This document shows positions 1 through 8,591 of a DNA stretch of 64,000 nucleotides, piece after piece. Each line of letters starts with the position of its first letter. The first letter of the stretch is position 1. The notes beneath the pieces were generated by a model. It made no database searches and was not told the DNA's origin. It worked only from the letters and a program-made list of their open reading frames with translations. The DNA is from Thermoguttaceae bacterium (GTDB taxonomy: Bacteria > Planctomycetota > Planctomycetia > Pirellulales > Thermoguttaceae): NCBI GenBank assembly GCA_017405595.1, contig JAFRAC010000001.1, positions 36,395 through 100,394 of the forward strand, read 5' to 3'. The translations under genes were made by a program, and so were the position numbers.

Positions 1-18
1 GGGAACGGGGCGCCCGCC

Positions 19-47
19 GTTTTAAAATTTTCGAGAACTGATATAAT
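19..47 (+). promoter_or_regulatory. Possible sigma-70 promoter for the YchF-like gene
   Basis: A perfect TATAAT lies at 42-47. A weak -35 candidate GTTTTA (19-24) sits 17 bases upstream. The start codon of the GTPase gene follows at 117. The -10 is convincing and the -35 is poor, so this is a tentative call. Confidence 0.35.
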
Positions 48-116
48 TCAGGGGTGGAATTTTCGGCCGGAAGGGGCGGGAAAGCACGCGCTGAAAAACC
101 AGAAAGACAGGTTATT

Positions 117-1148
117 ATGAAAATCGGATTGGTCGGCTATCAGGGGAGCGGCAAATCGACTCTTTTCCAGTGGCTCGTCGGCCGCAAACCCGAAATGGAC
201 GGGAAGGGAACCGCGCTGGCCACCGCCCCGATTCCCGAACCGCGGGTCGAGGCGCTCTGCGAAATCTATCACCCGAAAAAGGTGACGTACGCCTCGCTGG
301 AAATTGTTGACACTCCCGGACTTTCGCGCGATCAGGTCGGGAATGTTTCCCGTTTGGGGCATCTGCGCGAAGCCGATTATCTGGTCTGCGTTGTGCCGGT
401 CTTCGACGGGTCCGATGTGAAAAAGGAGATCGACGCCTTCCTGGAAGAGATGGTTCTCGCCGATCTCGAAATTGCAATCAACCGGCTCGAAAAGGTGCAC
501 GAACAGCAGAAACGCCATCTGCCGAAAGACCAGCTCGACAAGCTGGCGGTCGAAGAGGCGATTCTGCAGAAGGTCAAAACCGGACTCGAAGAGGGGCATC
601 CGGTCAAGGCCGATGAAATGAACGAAGAGGAGTATAAGGCGACCCGGTCGTTCCGCTTCCTGACCGAAAAGAACCGGATGATCCTTGTCAACACCGGCGA
701 CGACGAAACCGACCACGCCTCTTACGAAAAATATTCGACCGCCGATGTGCCGGTGCGCGCCGTTTCGGTCGGTTTGGAGGTCGAACTGGCGCAGATGCCC
801 GCCGACGAGCGGAAATCGTTCCTCGATGAGATGGGCCTGACCTCGACCAGCCGCGACGAGTTCATCCGCCTGCTGATGGATTTTTCGGGGCAGATGGTCT
901 TTCTGACCGCCGGCGAAAAGGAAGTCCGCACCTGGCTGATGCGCAAAAACGGCACCGCCATCGAGGCGGCGGGCTGCATTCACACCGACTTCATCAAAAA
1001 GTTTATCCGCGCCGAAGTGGTCGCCTGCGACGATCTGATCCGACTCGGCAGCGAACGCGAGGTCAAGGCCCAGGGGCTCAATCACCGCGAGCATAAAGAT
1101 TACGTGGTGCAGGAAGGGGATGTTCTCCTCTTCCATATCAGCCAGTGA
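117..1148 (+). CDS. YchF/OLA1-like GTPase with C-terminal TGS (DUF933) domain
   Basis: A 343-residue P-loop GTPase of the YchF/OLA1 group, cytoplasmic nucleotide-binding proteins linked to ribosomes and stress. The P-loop GYQGSGKST lies near residue 7, and the Walker B/G3 motif VDTPG near residue 63. A central helical segment rich in Glu and Lys follows. The C-terminus has the DUF933/TGS hallmarks FLTAGEKEVRTW, IHTDF and the final EGDVLLFHIS. The P-loop differs from canonical YchF (NVGKST), so this is probably a divergent planctomycete paralogue rather than orthologous YchF. I chose ATG 117 because homology starts there; an upstream in-frame start at 54 would add 21 residues of unrelated basic sequence. 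Confidence 0.85.
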   Translation: MKIGLVGYQGSGKSTLFQWLVGRKPEMDGKGTALATAPIPEPRVEALCEIYHPKKVTYASLEIVDTPGLSRDQVGNVSRLGHLREADYLVCVVPVFDGSDVKKEIDAFLEEMVLADLEIAINRLEKVHEQQKRHLPKDQLDKLAVEEAILQKVKTGLEEGHPVKADEMNEEEYKATRSFRFLTEKNRMILVNTGDDETDHASYEKYSTADVPVRAVSVGLEVELAQMPADERKSFLDEMGLTSTSRDEFIRLLMDFSGQMVFLTAGEKEVRTWLMRKNGTAIEAAGCIHTDFIKKFIRAEVVACDDLIRLGSEREVKAQGLNHREHKDYVVQEGDVLLFHISQ

Positions 1149-1203
1149 CCGGCGCGCCGCAAACCGGTTTGTTTTTCCCGCTTAAAGAAAGTGTACCATA
1201 CCG

Positions 1204-1785
1204 ATGGCTTCCCCCAGCGAAACACCCTCTTTCGGATATGTTCTCAGTGTGATTGCCGGCGACAAGCCGGGGATCGTTGCCGGTCTGAGCGAAGGAATCC
1301 TGCGGCTCGGCGGCAATATCGAATCGTGCAGTCAGGCGGTTCTCAGCGGGTTCTTCACCCTGATGATGACCCTCCGTTTCGAGACCGATTTTGAGCCGGA
1401 CGTCCTGGCGGCGGAACTTCTCAAAGAGCGCGGGGTCGAAGAGTGCAGAATCTTCTGTTCCCGCACGAGCGCCCTGCCGGTCCGCCCGGTTCCCGAATCG
1501 AGCGTTTTCATCCTGACCGCTTTCGGCGAAGACCGGCCCGGCGTTGTCCGCGTCCTGGCGCGGGCGCTTGCCGACAAAGGAGTGAACATTACCGAGCTCT
1601 ACGCCGAAAAAGAGGGGGACGGGCGCTTTGTCCTGATCGGCCAGGTCGAGGTCGATCCGAAAGACGATCCCCGTACGCTTCTGCTCGATTTGGAAGAGAT
1701 CGGCGCGGAATACGGGTATACCGTCAAACTCCAGCATAAAAACATTTTTGTCGCCACCAACCAGCTTCGCCGGCCTTCCCTCTGA
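1204..1785 (+). CDS. Double ACT-domain regulator (GcvR-like)
   Basis: A 193-residue protein with two ACT domains: one from about residue 10 (VIAGDKPGIVAGLSEGI) and one from about residue 100 (AFGEDRPGVVRVLARAL). ACT domains bind amino acids or other small ligands. The two-ACT layout without a catalytic domain matches glycine-cleavage repressor GcvR-type proteins. The next gene is a UPF0210 protein, and UPF0210 genes are commonly paired with small ACT-domain genes, so the two probably work together. The gap to that gene is 33 bases, which suggests one operon. The ligand is unknown. Confidence 0.75.
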   Translation: MASPSETPSFGYVLSVIAGDKPGIVAGLSEGILRLGGNIESCSQAVLSGFFTLMMTLRFETDFEPDVLAAELLKERGVEECRIFCSRTSALPVRPVPESSVFILTAFGEDRPGVVRVLARALADKGVNITELYAEKEGDGRFVLIGQVEVDPKDDPRTLLLDLEEIGAEYGYTVKLQHKNIFVATNQLRRPSL

Positions 1786-1818
1786 AAATCCCCCCCCTTG
1801 AACGAAGGGTTCCCCGCC

Positions 1819-3204
1819 ATGCTCCGTACCGAAGAAATCCTCTCGACGATCCGTATGCTTCACGCCGAACATCTCGACGTGCGCGCTGTTACACTGGCGC
1901 TCAACCTGAACGACTGCGCCGGTTCGAATCCCGACCAGCTCGTCAAAAAGGTTCATAATAAAATTCTCCGCTATGCCGGCCGGCTTGTGGAAATCTGCGA
2001 TATGGTCGGCGCCAAATACGGCATTCCGGTCACCAACAAACGGATCGCCATCTCGCCGGCGTCGAACCTGCTTGCCGGACACGGGCCCGCCTGCGCGGTC
2101 GAACTGGCCGGCGCGCTCGACCGGGCAGCGAAAGACTGCCGCGTCGATTTCGTCGGCGGGTTCAGCGCGCTGGTGCAGAAGGGGATTTCCGAAGGGGACC
2201 GAGTTCTGCTGGACGCGCTTCCCGAAGTCCTTTCGCAGACCGACCGCGTCTGCGCTTCGGTCAATGCCGCCAGCCGGAAAGCGGGGATCAACATGGACGC
2301 GCTGGCCCGTCTGGGCGAAATCATTCCCGCGGTCGCCGAAGCCGACCGCGCCAGGCACGGGTTTGCCGCCGCCAAACTGGTCGTCTTCGCCAACATTCCC
2401 GAAGACAACCCCTTCATGGCGGGTGCCTATATGGGGGCGGGGGAACCGGAAGTGACGGTGAATATCGGCGTTTCCGGGCCCGGCGTGGTCGATTCGGCGC
2501 TCAAGCGGCGGATCGCCTCGGCGCGGGAAGCCGGTCAGAAACTCACCCTGACCGATCTGGCCGAAGAGATCAAGCTTTCCAGTTTCCGTGTAACGCGCGT
2601 CGGCGAATTGATCGGCCGCGAAGTTGCCGACATCCTCGGCATTCCGTTCGGCATTGTCGATCTTTCGCTGGCGCCGACCCCGACGATCGGCGACAGTATC
2701 GGCGAGATTCTCAAAACGCTCGGCCTGGCGCGGATCGGCGCGCCCGGTTCGACGGCGGCGATCGCCATGCTCAACGACGCGGTCAAGAAAGGGGGGCTTT
2801 TCGCATCGAGTTCGGTCGGCGGCCTGAGCGGCGCGTTCATTCCGGTCTCCGAAGACGCCGCCCTGGCCGACGCCGTGGCGCAGAAGCATCTTGTCCTTGA
2901 AAAGCTCGAGGCGATGACGAGCGTCTGCAGTGTCGGGCTCGATATGATCCTGATACCCGGCGACACGCCGCCGGCGACGATTTCGGCGGTCATGGCCGAC
3001 GAAATGGCGATCGGCGTGATCAACAACAAGACCACCGCCACGCGTCTGGTTCCGGTACCGGGCGCCAAGGCGGGCGACCTTGTCCATTTCGGCGGGCTCT
3101 TCGGGCACTCTCCCGTCTTAGAGGTGCGCAACGTCGGCGTGAGCGAAGAGTTCGTCCGGTTCGGCGGCCGGATTCCCGCTCCGCTCCAGTCGCTGGGGAA
3201 CTGA
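1819..3204 (+). CDS. UPF0210 / PFL-family (DUF711) protein
   Basis: A 461-residue member of the UPF0210 (DUF711, PFL-like) family, whose biochemical role is not settled. Family features include the N-terminal MLRTEEILSTIRML, the segment RIAISPASN, Gly-rich stretches such as GAGEPEVTVNIGVSGPG, and the C-terminal DEMAIGVINNKTTATRLVP. The start is ATG 1819, preceded by GAAGGG at 1804-1809 with good spacing; an upstream in-frame TTG at 1798 has no better site. It lies 33 bases behind the ACT-domain gene, the usual partner of this family. Confidence 0.85.
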   Translation: MLRTEEILSTIRMLHAEHLDVRAVTLALNLNDCAGSNPDQLVKKVHNKILRYAGRLVEICDMVGAKYGIPVTNKRIAISPASNLLAGHGPACAVELAGALDRAAKDCRVDFVGGFSALVQKGISEGDRVLLDALPEVLSQTDRVCASVNAASRKAGINMDALARLGEIIPAVAEADRARHGFAAAKLVVFANIPEDNPFMAGAYMGAGEPEVTVNIGVSGPGVVDSALKRRIASAREAGQKLTLTDLAEEIKLSSFRVTRVGELIGREVADILGIPFGIVDLSLAPTPTIGDSIGEILKTLGLARIGAPGSTAAIAMLNDAVKKGGLFASSSVGGLSGAFIPVSEDAALADAVAQKHLVLEKLEAMTSVCSVGLDMILIPGDTPPATISAVMADEMAIGVINNKTTATRLVPVPGAKAGDLVHFGGLFGHSPVLEVRNVGVSEEFVRFGGRIPAPLQSLGN

Positions 3205-3253
3205 GTTTTCTGCGCCGCGGCGGCGCGGCATTTTCATAAGGACGCAAACATCC

Positions 3254-3904
3254 ATGACCAAGTCGATTCTGATCACTTCCGGGCCGACCCGCGAATACCT
3301 CGATCCGGTCCGTTACATTTCGAACGCCTCGAGCGGGCGGATGGGGCGCGCGCTGGCCCAGGCGGCGCTCGATGCCGGTTACGCCGTGACGATCGTTTCC
3401 GGTCCGGTTGCCGTGGAATATCCGAAAGAGGCGCGGGTGATCCCGGTCGTCACGACCGAAGAGATGTACCGCGCGGCGGTCGAGATCTTTCCGGCCATGG
3501 CCGGCGCGATCGCTGCCGCCGCCCCCTGCGATTACCGGCCGACCCGCCGCGCTTCGTCGAAGCTGTCGAAAGACGTTTTAAGCCGGGGCGGCATCTTTTC
3601 CCTCGAATTGGAAGAGACCCCCGATATCGCCGCGGCGTTGGGCGCGGTCAAGCGGCCCGGCCAATGGCTGATTCCGTTTGCCCTCGAAACCGAAAATCTT
3701 CGCGAGCGGGCGCTGGTTAAGCTCCGCGCGAAACGGGGCGACCTGATCCTTGTCAACAACCAGTCGGCGATCGGCGCAGGGGTGTCGCGCCTTGAAATCC
3801 TGGCTCCCGACGGCGGCGTGCTTGCTTCCCTTTCCGGCACGAAAGAGGCGATGGCCGCCGAACTGTTCCGCCTTATCGAAAAGCGGTTTTCTTCCCTCTC
3901 CTAG
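3254..3904 (+). CDS. coaB: Stand-alone phosphopantothenoylcysteine synthetase (CoaB)
   Basis: A 216-residue CoaB domain, which joins cysteine to 4'-phosphopantothenate in coenzyme A synthesis. It shows the CoaB signatures ITSGPTREYLDPVRYISN near the N-terminus, SSGRMG for nucleotide binding, AAAPCDYRP in the middle and LILVNNQSAIG near residue 175. Most bacteria fuse CoaB behind the decarboxylase CoaC. Here the protein begins directly with the CoaB domain, so CoaC must be encoded elsewhere. The start ATG 3254 follows an AAGGA site. Confidence 0.85.
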   Translation: MTKSILITSGPTREYLDPVRYISNASSGRMGRALAQAALDAGYAVTIVSGPVAVEYPKEARVIPVVTTEEMYRAAVEIFPAMAGAIAAAAPCDYRPTRRASSKLSKDVLSRGGIFSLELEETPDIAAALGAVKRPGQWLIPFALETENLRERALVKLRAKRGDLILVNNQSAIGAGVSRLEILAPDGGVLASLSGTKEAMAAELFRLIEKRFSSLS

Positions 3905-4072
3905 CGCGCCGGACGGGGCGGGTCTCCCTTCCTTTCGCGCCGAAGCCGATTAAAATAGAGGAGGAGAGGTTTTCCCCCGAAAAGGGCGCTCTCTTTAAGA
4001 CGCCGCGCGTGCCGGCCGGCATGCGCGTCCGGCCGTTTTTTGTTATATCCCCTTAGCCTGAAACCGCTGAAA

Positions 4073-7000
4073 ATGACGACACCGCAAGACCTCTTTAACG
4101 AACTGCCGAAACAATACGACCATCTTGCCGCACAGGAGCGCTGGTCGAAATATTGGGAAGAGAAAGGCTTCTTTCACAGTTCCCCGAATCCGGAAAAGAA
4201 ACCGTATTCGATCGTTATCCCGCCGCCGAACGTGACCGGCGCGCTCCATCTGGGGCACGCGCTCAATAACACCCTGCAGGATATCATGATCCGCATGAAG
4301 CGGATGCAGGGGTTCGAAACGCTCTGGGTGCCCGGTGTCGACCATGCGGGGATCTCCACCCAGGCCATCGTGGAAAAGCGCCTTTTCGAGCGGGAAAAGA
4401 AGACGCGGCACGATATCGGCCGCGAGGCTCTCGTTCAGAGAATCTGGGCCTGGAAAGATCAGTATCAGCAGCGGATCCTCAGCCAGCTTAAAGCGATGGG
4501 GTGCAGCTGCGACTGGACACGGACCCGCTTTACGCTCGACCCGGTCTGCGCCAAAGCGGTACGCCATTTCTTCTTCAAGCTGTTTTCCGACGGACTGATC
4601 TACCGCGGCAAACGGCTCGTGAACTGGGACACGCATCTGCAGACCGCCGTGAGCGACGACGAAGTCTTCCATGAATCGCTCGACGGGCATTTCTGGTACT
4701 TCAACTATCCGGTGATTGACCCGAAACCGGGGGAACCGGAATTTGTCACGATCGCCACAACCCGGCCCGAAACGATGCTCGGCGATACTGCGGTGGCGGT
4801 TCATCCCGACCCGGCGAAAGAGTTTGACCGGATCGAAGCCGAACTGACCGAAAAGATTGCTTCTGGTCCCGAAAAGGAAAAAGCCGAACACCAGGCTGCG
4901 CTCGACGCGCTCCGCGCCCGCCGCGAGAGCCTTCTGCCCCGTCTGGTCAGGCTCGCCGAAATGGCGGCCGACGGCCGGCGGGTGCGTCTGCCGCTGGTCG
5001 GGCGCGAAATCCCGCTGGTGCGCGACGTGTGGGCGAAGCCGGAACTCGGAACCGGCTGTGTAAAGATTACCCCCGCCCACGACCCGAACGACTACGAAGT
5101 CGGCAAGCGGCAGAATCTGCCGATGATCAACCTGCTGAACCGCGACGGCACTTACAACGAAAACGCCGGCCCCTATGCGGGTCTTCCGATCAAAAAAGTC
5201 CGCGAGGCGGTTCTGGCCGACCTCGAAAAAGAGGGCGCGCTCGAAAAGGTTGAAGACCGCGTTATCGAGATTTCGATGTCCGACCGTTCGAAGACCCCCA
5301 TCGAACCGTACCTGAACGACCAGTGGTTCGTGAAGATGGCCGACCTGGCGCAGACGGCGATGGATGCGGTCGAAAACGGTTCGGTCCGTATTACACCGTC
5401 CCGCTATGCCAAGGGGTATCTCGACTGGCTCAGCGAAAAACGGGACTGGCCGATCGGCCGCCAGCTCTGGTGGGGGCACCGGATTCCGGTCTGGTATTGC
5501 AAAGACGCTTCCGAAGAGGAACTCGCCGCCGCTTTCGCCGGCCGCAGCGATGTGGTCTGGCGTTACGATGCCGAAAAGAAAGAGTGGTGGATCTGCTCGC
5601 AGGAAGTCGATCTGGCAGGCGACGCGGTTCCCGGCCACACACTGACCCGCGAAGAGGACGTGCTCGACACGTGGTTCAGCTCGGCGCTCTGGCCTCACTC
5701 GGTTTTCGGCTGGCCCGACGACACTGCCGAACTTAAGTATTACTACCCGACAAACCTGCTCATTACCAGCCGCGACATCATCACCCTCTGGGTCGCGCGT
5801 ATGGTTCTGGCGGGCTACTACAATACCGGCAAAAAGCCGTTCCCCGACGTCTTCATTCACCCGAAAATCCTCGATAAGTACGGCGAAGGAATGTCGAAAT
5901 CGAAGGGAAACGGAATCGACCCGGTCTTTGTGATCGAAAAGTTCGGCGCCGACTCGCTCCGGTTCGCGATTGCGTATCTCACGACCGAAAGCCAGGACGT
6001 GCGGCTCGGTCTCGATTTCGAGTGCCCGCATTGCGGCGCGATTATCGAACAGACGAAGAAGAACCGCACCCTACCGAAAATCGCCTGCCCGAAATGCAAG
6101 GGCGAGTTCAAAACCCAGTGGGCGGAAACCGATGCCGACAAGGCGCTCCCCCCCGGCCCGATTGTGGGCGAACGGTTCGACGCGGCGCGCAACTTCTGCA
6201 ACAAGCTCTGGAACGCTTCCCGCTTTGTGATGCTCAGCCTCGGCGATTTCGAGCCGCAGGAGGTCAAACCCGAAAACCTCCTCCTCGAAGACAAGTGGAT
6301 TTTGAGCCGGCTGGCGGCGGTTATCCGTCAGGTTACCGAAACGCTTGAATCGTTCAAGTATTCCGAAGCCGCCCGTACGCTGTACGATTTCGCTTGGGAC
6401 GAATACTGCTCGTTCTACCTGGAAATTGTGAAAGCGCGGCTGAGCGATTCCGCCGATCCCGCAGCGAAAAACACGGTCCGTTCGATTCTGGTTACGGTTC
6501 TCGATGCCCTGCTGCGCCTGCTCCATCCGATGATCCCGTTTGTGACCGAAGAGGTCTGGCAGCGTCTCGCCGATTTCGCGCCGCGCCGCGGTCTGGTTCC
6601 CCATGCCGCCGCCGAAAGCGCGGCGGTCGCTCCCTGGCCGACCCTTGACGAGATTCCGCTGCCGGAACTGGCTGATGCCCGGTTCGCTTCCGAAATCGGC
6701 GAACAGTTCACGCAGTTCCAGGAACTGCTCCGCGCGATCCGCGATGTCCGTTCGCGCCAGAACATTCCGCCGAAAACCGAGATCGTCTGCGCGGTCAAGT
6801 GCGACGACGCCGTGACCGAGCTGTTAAAGCCGATGCGTCCTTATTTCAGGTCGATGGCCGGCGCGGTTTGCGAGACGTGGGGTGCCGAAATCACTCCGCC
6901 CGCCCTTTCGGCGAGCGCGGTTGCCGGGAAGACCGAGGTCTACGTCGATATTGCCGAGCTGATCGATCTGGACGCCGAGATTGCGAAAAAGGAGAAGGAG

Positions 7001-7174
7001 ATCGCCAAACTTGCCGGCCTTGTGAAGGCGAAAGAGGCGAAACTCGCCGGCAGCTTTGTCGAAAAGGCGCCTCCGGCGGTGGTCGAAAAGGAACGGGGCG
7101 TTCTGGCCGATCTGCAGACGCAGCTTGCCGCGAATCAGCTGACCCTTGACTCTCTCAAGGCGGCGAAAAAGTAA
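4073..7174 (+). CDS. valS: Valyl-tRNA synthetase
   Basis: A class I aminoacyl-tRNA synthetase of about 1033 residues that charges tRNA-Val. It has the HIGH-type motif GALHLGHALNN, a large editing domain (TTRPETMLGDTAVAVHP), the KMSKS-type GMSKSKGNG, an anticodon-binding region and a C-terminal coiled coil with alternating Lys and Glu, as in other ValS enzymes. Just after KMSKS there is a two-CxxC insert (CPHCG, then CPKCKG about 20 residues later), which looks like a zinc ribbon. I believe similar inserts occur in other planctomycete ValS proteins. I placed the start at ATG 4073 (MTTPQDLF), since the upstream TTG 4040 has no ribosome-binding site. Confidence 0.95.
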   Translation: MTTPQDLFNELPKQYDHLAAQERWSKYWEEKGFFHSSPNPEKKPYSIVIPPPNVTGALHLGHALNNTLQDIMIRMKRMQGFETLWVPGVDHAGISTQAIVEKRLFEREKKTRHDIGREALVQRIWAWKDQYQQRILSQLKAMGCSCDWTRTRFTLDPVCAKAVRHFFFKLFSDGLIYRGKRLVNWDTHLQTAVSDDEVFHESLDGHFWYFNYPVIDPKPGEPEFVTIATTRPETMLGDTAVAVHPDPAKEFDRIEAELTEKIASGPEKEKAEHQAALDALRARRESLLPRLVRLAEMAADGRRVRLPLVGREIPLVRDVWAKPELGTGCVKITPAHDPNDYEVGKRQNLPMINLLNRDGTYNENAGPYAGLPIKKVREAVLADLEKEGALEKVEDRVIEISMSDRSKTPIEPYLNDQWFVKMADLAQTAMDAVENGSVRITPSRYAKGYLDWLSEKRDWPIGRQLWWGHRIPVWYCKDASEEELAAAFAGRSDVVWRYDAEKKEWWICSQEVDLAGDAVPGHTLTREEDVLDTWFSSALWPHSVFGWPDDTAELKYYYPTNLLITSRDIITLWVARMVLAGYYNTGKKPFPDVFIHPKILDKYGEGMSKSKGNGIDPVFVIEKFGADSLRFAIAYLTTESQDVRLGLDFECPHCGAIIEQTKKNRTLPKIACPKCKGEFKTQWAETDADKALPPGPIVGERFDAARNFCNKLWNASRFVMLSLGDFEPQEVKPENLLLEDKWILSRLAAVIRQVTETLESFKYSEAARTLYDFAWDEYCSFYLEIVKARLSDSADPAAKNTVRSILVTVLDALLRLLHPMIPFVTEEVWQRLADFAPRRGLVPHAAAESAAVAPWPTLDEIPLPELADARFASEIGEQFTQFQELLRAIRDVRSRQNIPPKTEIVCAVKCDDAVTELLKPMRPYFRSMAGAVCETWGAEITPPALSASAVAGKTEVYVDIAELIDLDAEIAKKEKEIAKLAGLVKAKEAKLAGSFVEKAPPAVVEKERGVLADLQTQLAANQLTLDSLKAAKK

Positions 7175-7210
7175 CATCCCCCCACATCGTCAACGGCGGA
7201 GAATTGGTTC

Positions 7211-8344
7211 GTGCCCTTTGAATACACGCTTCTTCATCGCGACAGCGGCTGCGCCGCGCGGCGCGGCACGTTCAGCACATGCCGCGGCACGGTGCAGCTG
7301 CCGACCTTTATGCCGGTCGGCACCCGCGGCAGTGTGAAAGGGGTCGAACTGCGCCAATTGCAGGAGACCGGCGCCGAAATCGTTCTGGGGAACACGTATC
7401 ATTTAATGGTGCGGCCGGGCGAAAAGGTCGTTAAGGCGTTGGGCGGGCTGCACACCTTTACCGGCTGGGAAAAGCCGATGCTGACCGACAGCGGCGGGTT
7501 CCAGATCTTTTCGCTGGCGCAGCTTTCGAAGATTACCGAAGAGGGAGCGGTTTTCCGTTCGCACATCGACGGCGCCAAATTTGAACTGACTCCGGAACGT
7601 TCGGTTCAGGTTCAGGAAGATCTCGATTCCGATATTGCGATGGTTCTCGACCATGTGGTCGGTCTGCCGAACACACGCAAGGTGGTCGAAGACGCGATGG
7701 CGCGTTCGATCCGCTGGGCGAAGCGGTGCAAAGACGTACACCGGCTCGAGACCCAGACGCAGTTCGCCATTGTTCAGGGCGGGCTCGAATACGACCTTCG
7801 GAAAATCTGCGCCGAAGAGCTTGCCGCGCTCGATTTCGGCGGTTATGCGATCGGCGGTTTGAGTGTCGGCGAGCCGCCGCAGGCGATGTACGACTGTCTT
7901 GATGTGGTCACACCCGCGCTCCCCGAAAACAAGCCCCGTTATCTAATGGGGGTCGGCCGGCCGGAAGATATTCTCGAAGGGATTCGGCGCGGGGTCGATA
8001 TGTTCGACTGCGTCATGCCGAGCCGCAACGGCCGGAATGCGATGGCGTTTACCGACCAGGGGCCGAAACGGCTCCGAAACGCCTGTTACGAGCGCGATAC
8101 CCGCCCGCTGGAAGAGGGATGTCCGTGTCCCGCATGCCGGCGTTCGCTCGGCTATCTGCGCCATCTGTTTATGACCGGCGAAATGCTCGGTCCGATTCTT
8201 TTAACGATTCATAACCTGACCTATTATCAGCGCCTGATGGCGGACGCCCGCCGTGCGATCGAAGAGGACCGGTTTACCGGGTTCTGCGCCGAAAAATACG
8301 CCGGCTGGTCCGGTAGCACCGGCGGGCAATGTGACCCGTCGTAA
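7211..8344 (+). CDS. tgt: Queuine tRNA-ribosyltransferase
   Basis: A TIM-barrel enzyme of 377 residues that exchanges guanine 34 for a queuosine precursor in tRNAs with GUN anticodons. It carries the substrate-pocket motif [10 protein letters not shown], the glycine-rich GGLSVGEP, the segment [13 protein letters not shown] with the nucleophilic Asp, and the zinc ligands in [10 protein letters not shown] plus a downstream His. The start is GTG 7211 with a GGAGAA site about 8 bases upstream. The last codons and the TAA stop lie inside the first copy of an 86-bp tandem repeat, so the repeat supplies the C-terminal residues. The gap to valS is 36 bases, suggesting co-transcription. Confidence 0.95.
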   Translation: MPFEYTLLHRDSGCAARRGTFSTCRGTVQLPTFMPVGTRGSVKGVELRQLQETGAEIVLGNTYHLMVRPGEKVVKALGGLHTFTGWEKPMLTDSGGFQIFSLAQLSKITEEGAVFRSHIDGAKFELTPERSVQVQEDLDSDIAMVLDHVVGLPNTRKVVEDAMARSIRWAKRCKDVHRLETQTQFAIVQGGLEYDLRKICAEELAALDFGGYAIGGLSVGEPPQAMYDCLDVVTPALPENKPRYLMGVGRPEDILEGIRRGVDMFDCVMPSRNGRNAMAFTDQGPKRLRNACYERDTRPLEEGCPCPACRRSLGYLRHLFMTGEMLGPILLTIHNLTYYQRLMADARRAIEEDRFTGFCAEKYAGWSGSTGGQCDPS

Positions 8345-8566
8345 TATAAAGCTTGCCGGGCCGCTCGTTGGCGGCCGGTGAAGTACAAGCTTGTACCCCG
8401 AGCCGGGGCTGGCAAATTAACCCGTCGTAATTTAGAGCTAGCCGGGCCGCTCGCTGGCGGCCGAAAAGGTGCAAGCTTGAACTGCGGGCCGCGGCGGGCA
8501 ATGTGACCCGTCGTAATTTAAAGCTTGCCGGGCCGCACGTTGGCGGCTGAAGTTGTAATCTTGTCT
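8323..8566. repeat. Three copies of an 86-bp tandem repeat with a conserved hairpin
   Basis: Copies start near 8323, 8409 and 8495; the shared anchors (ggc at 8325, 8411 and 8497) are exactly 86 bases apart. Each unit contains an ACCCGTCGTAAT block and then a hairpin with stem GGCCGC/GCGGCC and a six-base loop. In copy 3 the stem end changes to GCGGCT, which still allows a G-U pair. Copy 1 overlaps the end of tgt and provides its stop codon. The third copy decays after about 70 bases. Confidence 0.85.
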
Positions 8567-8591
8567 TTCGGAAAATTCTAAAGGGATCGGG

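Noticed and set aside
1138..3108. Long antisense reading frame of 656 codons opposite the ACT and UPF0210 genes
   Set aside because: It is a shadow of well-recognised plus-strand genes in G+C-rich DNA. Its protein is Arg/Gly/Asp-rich and matches no family.
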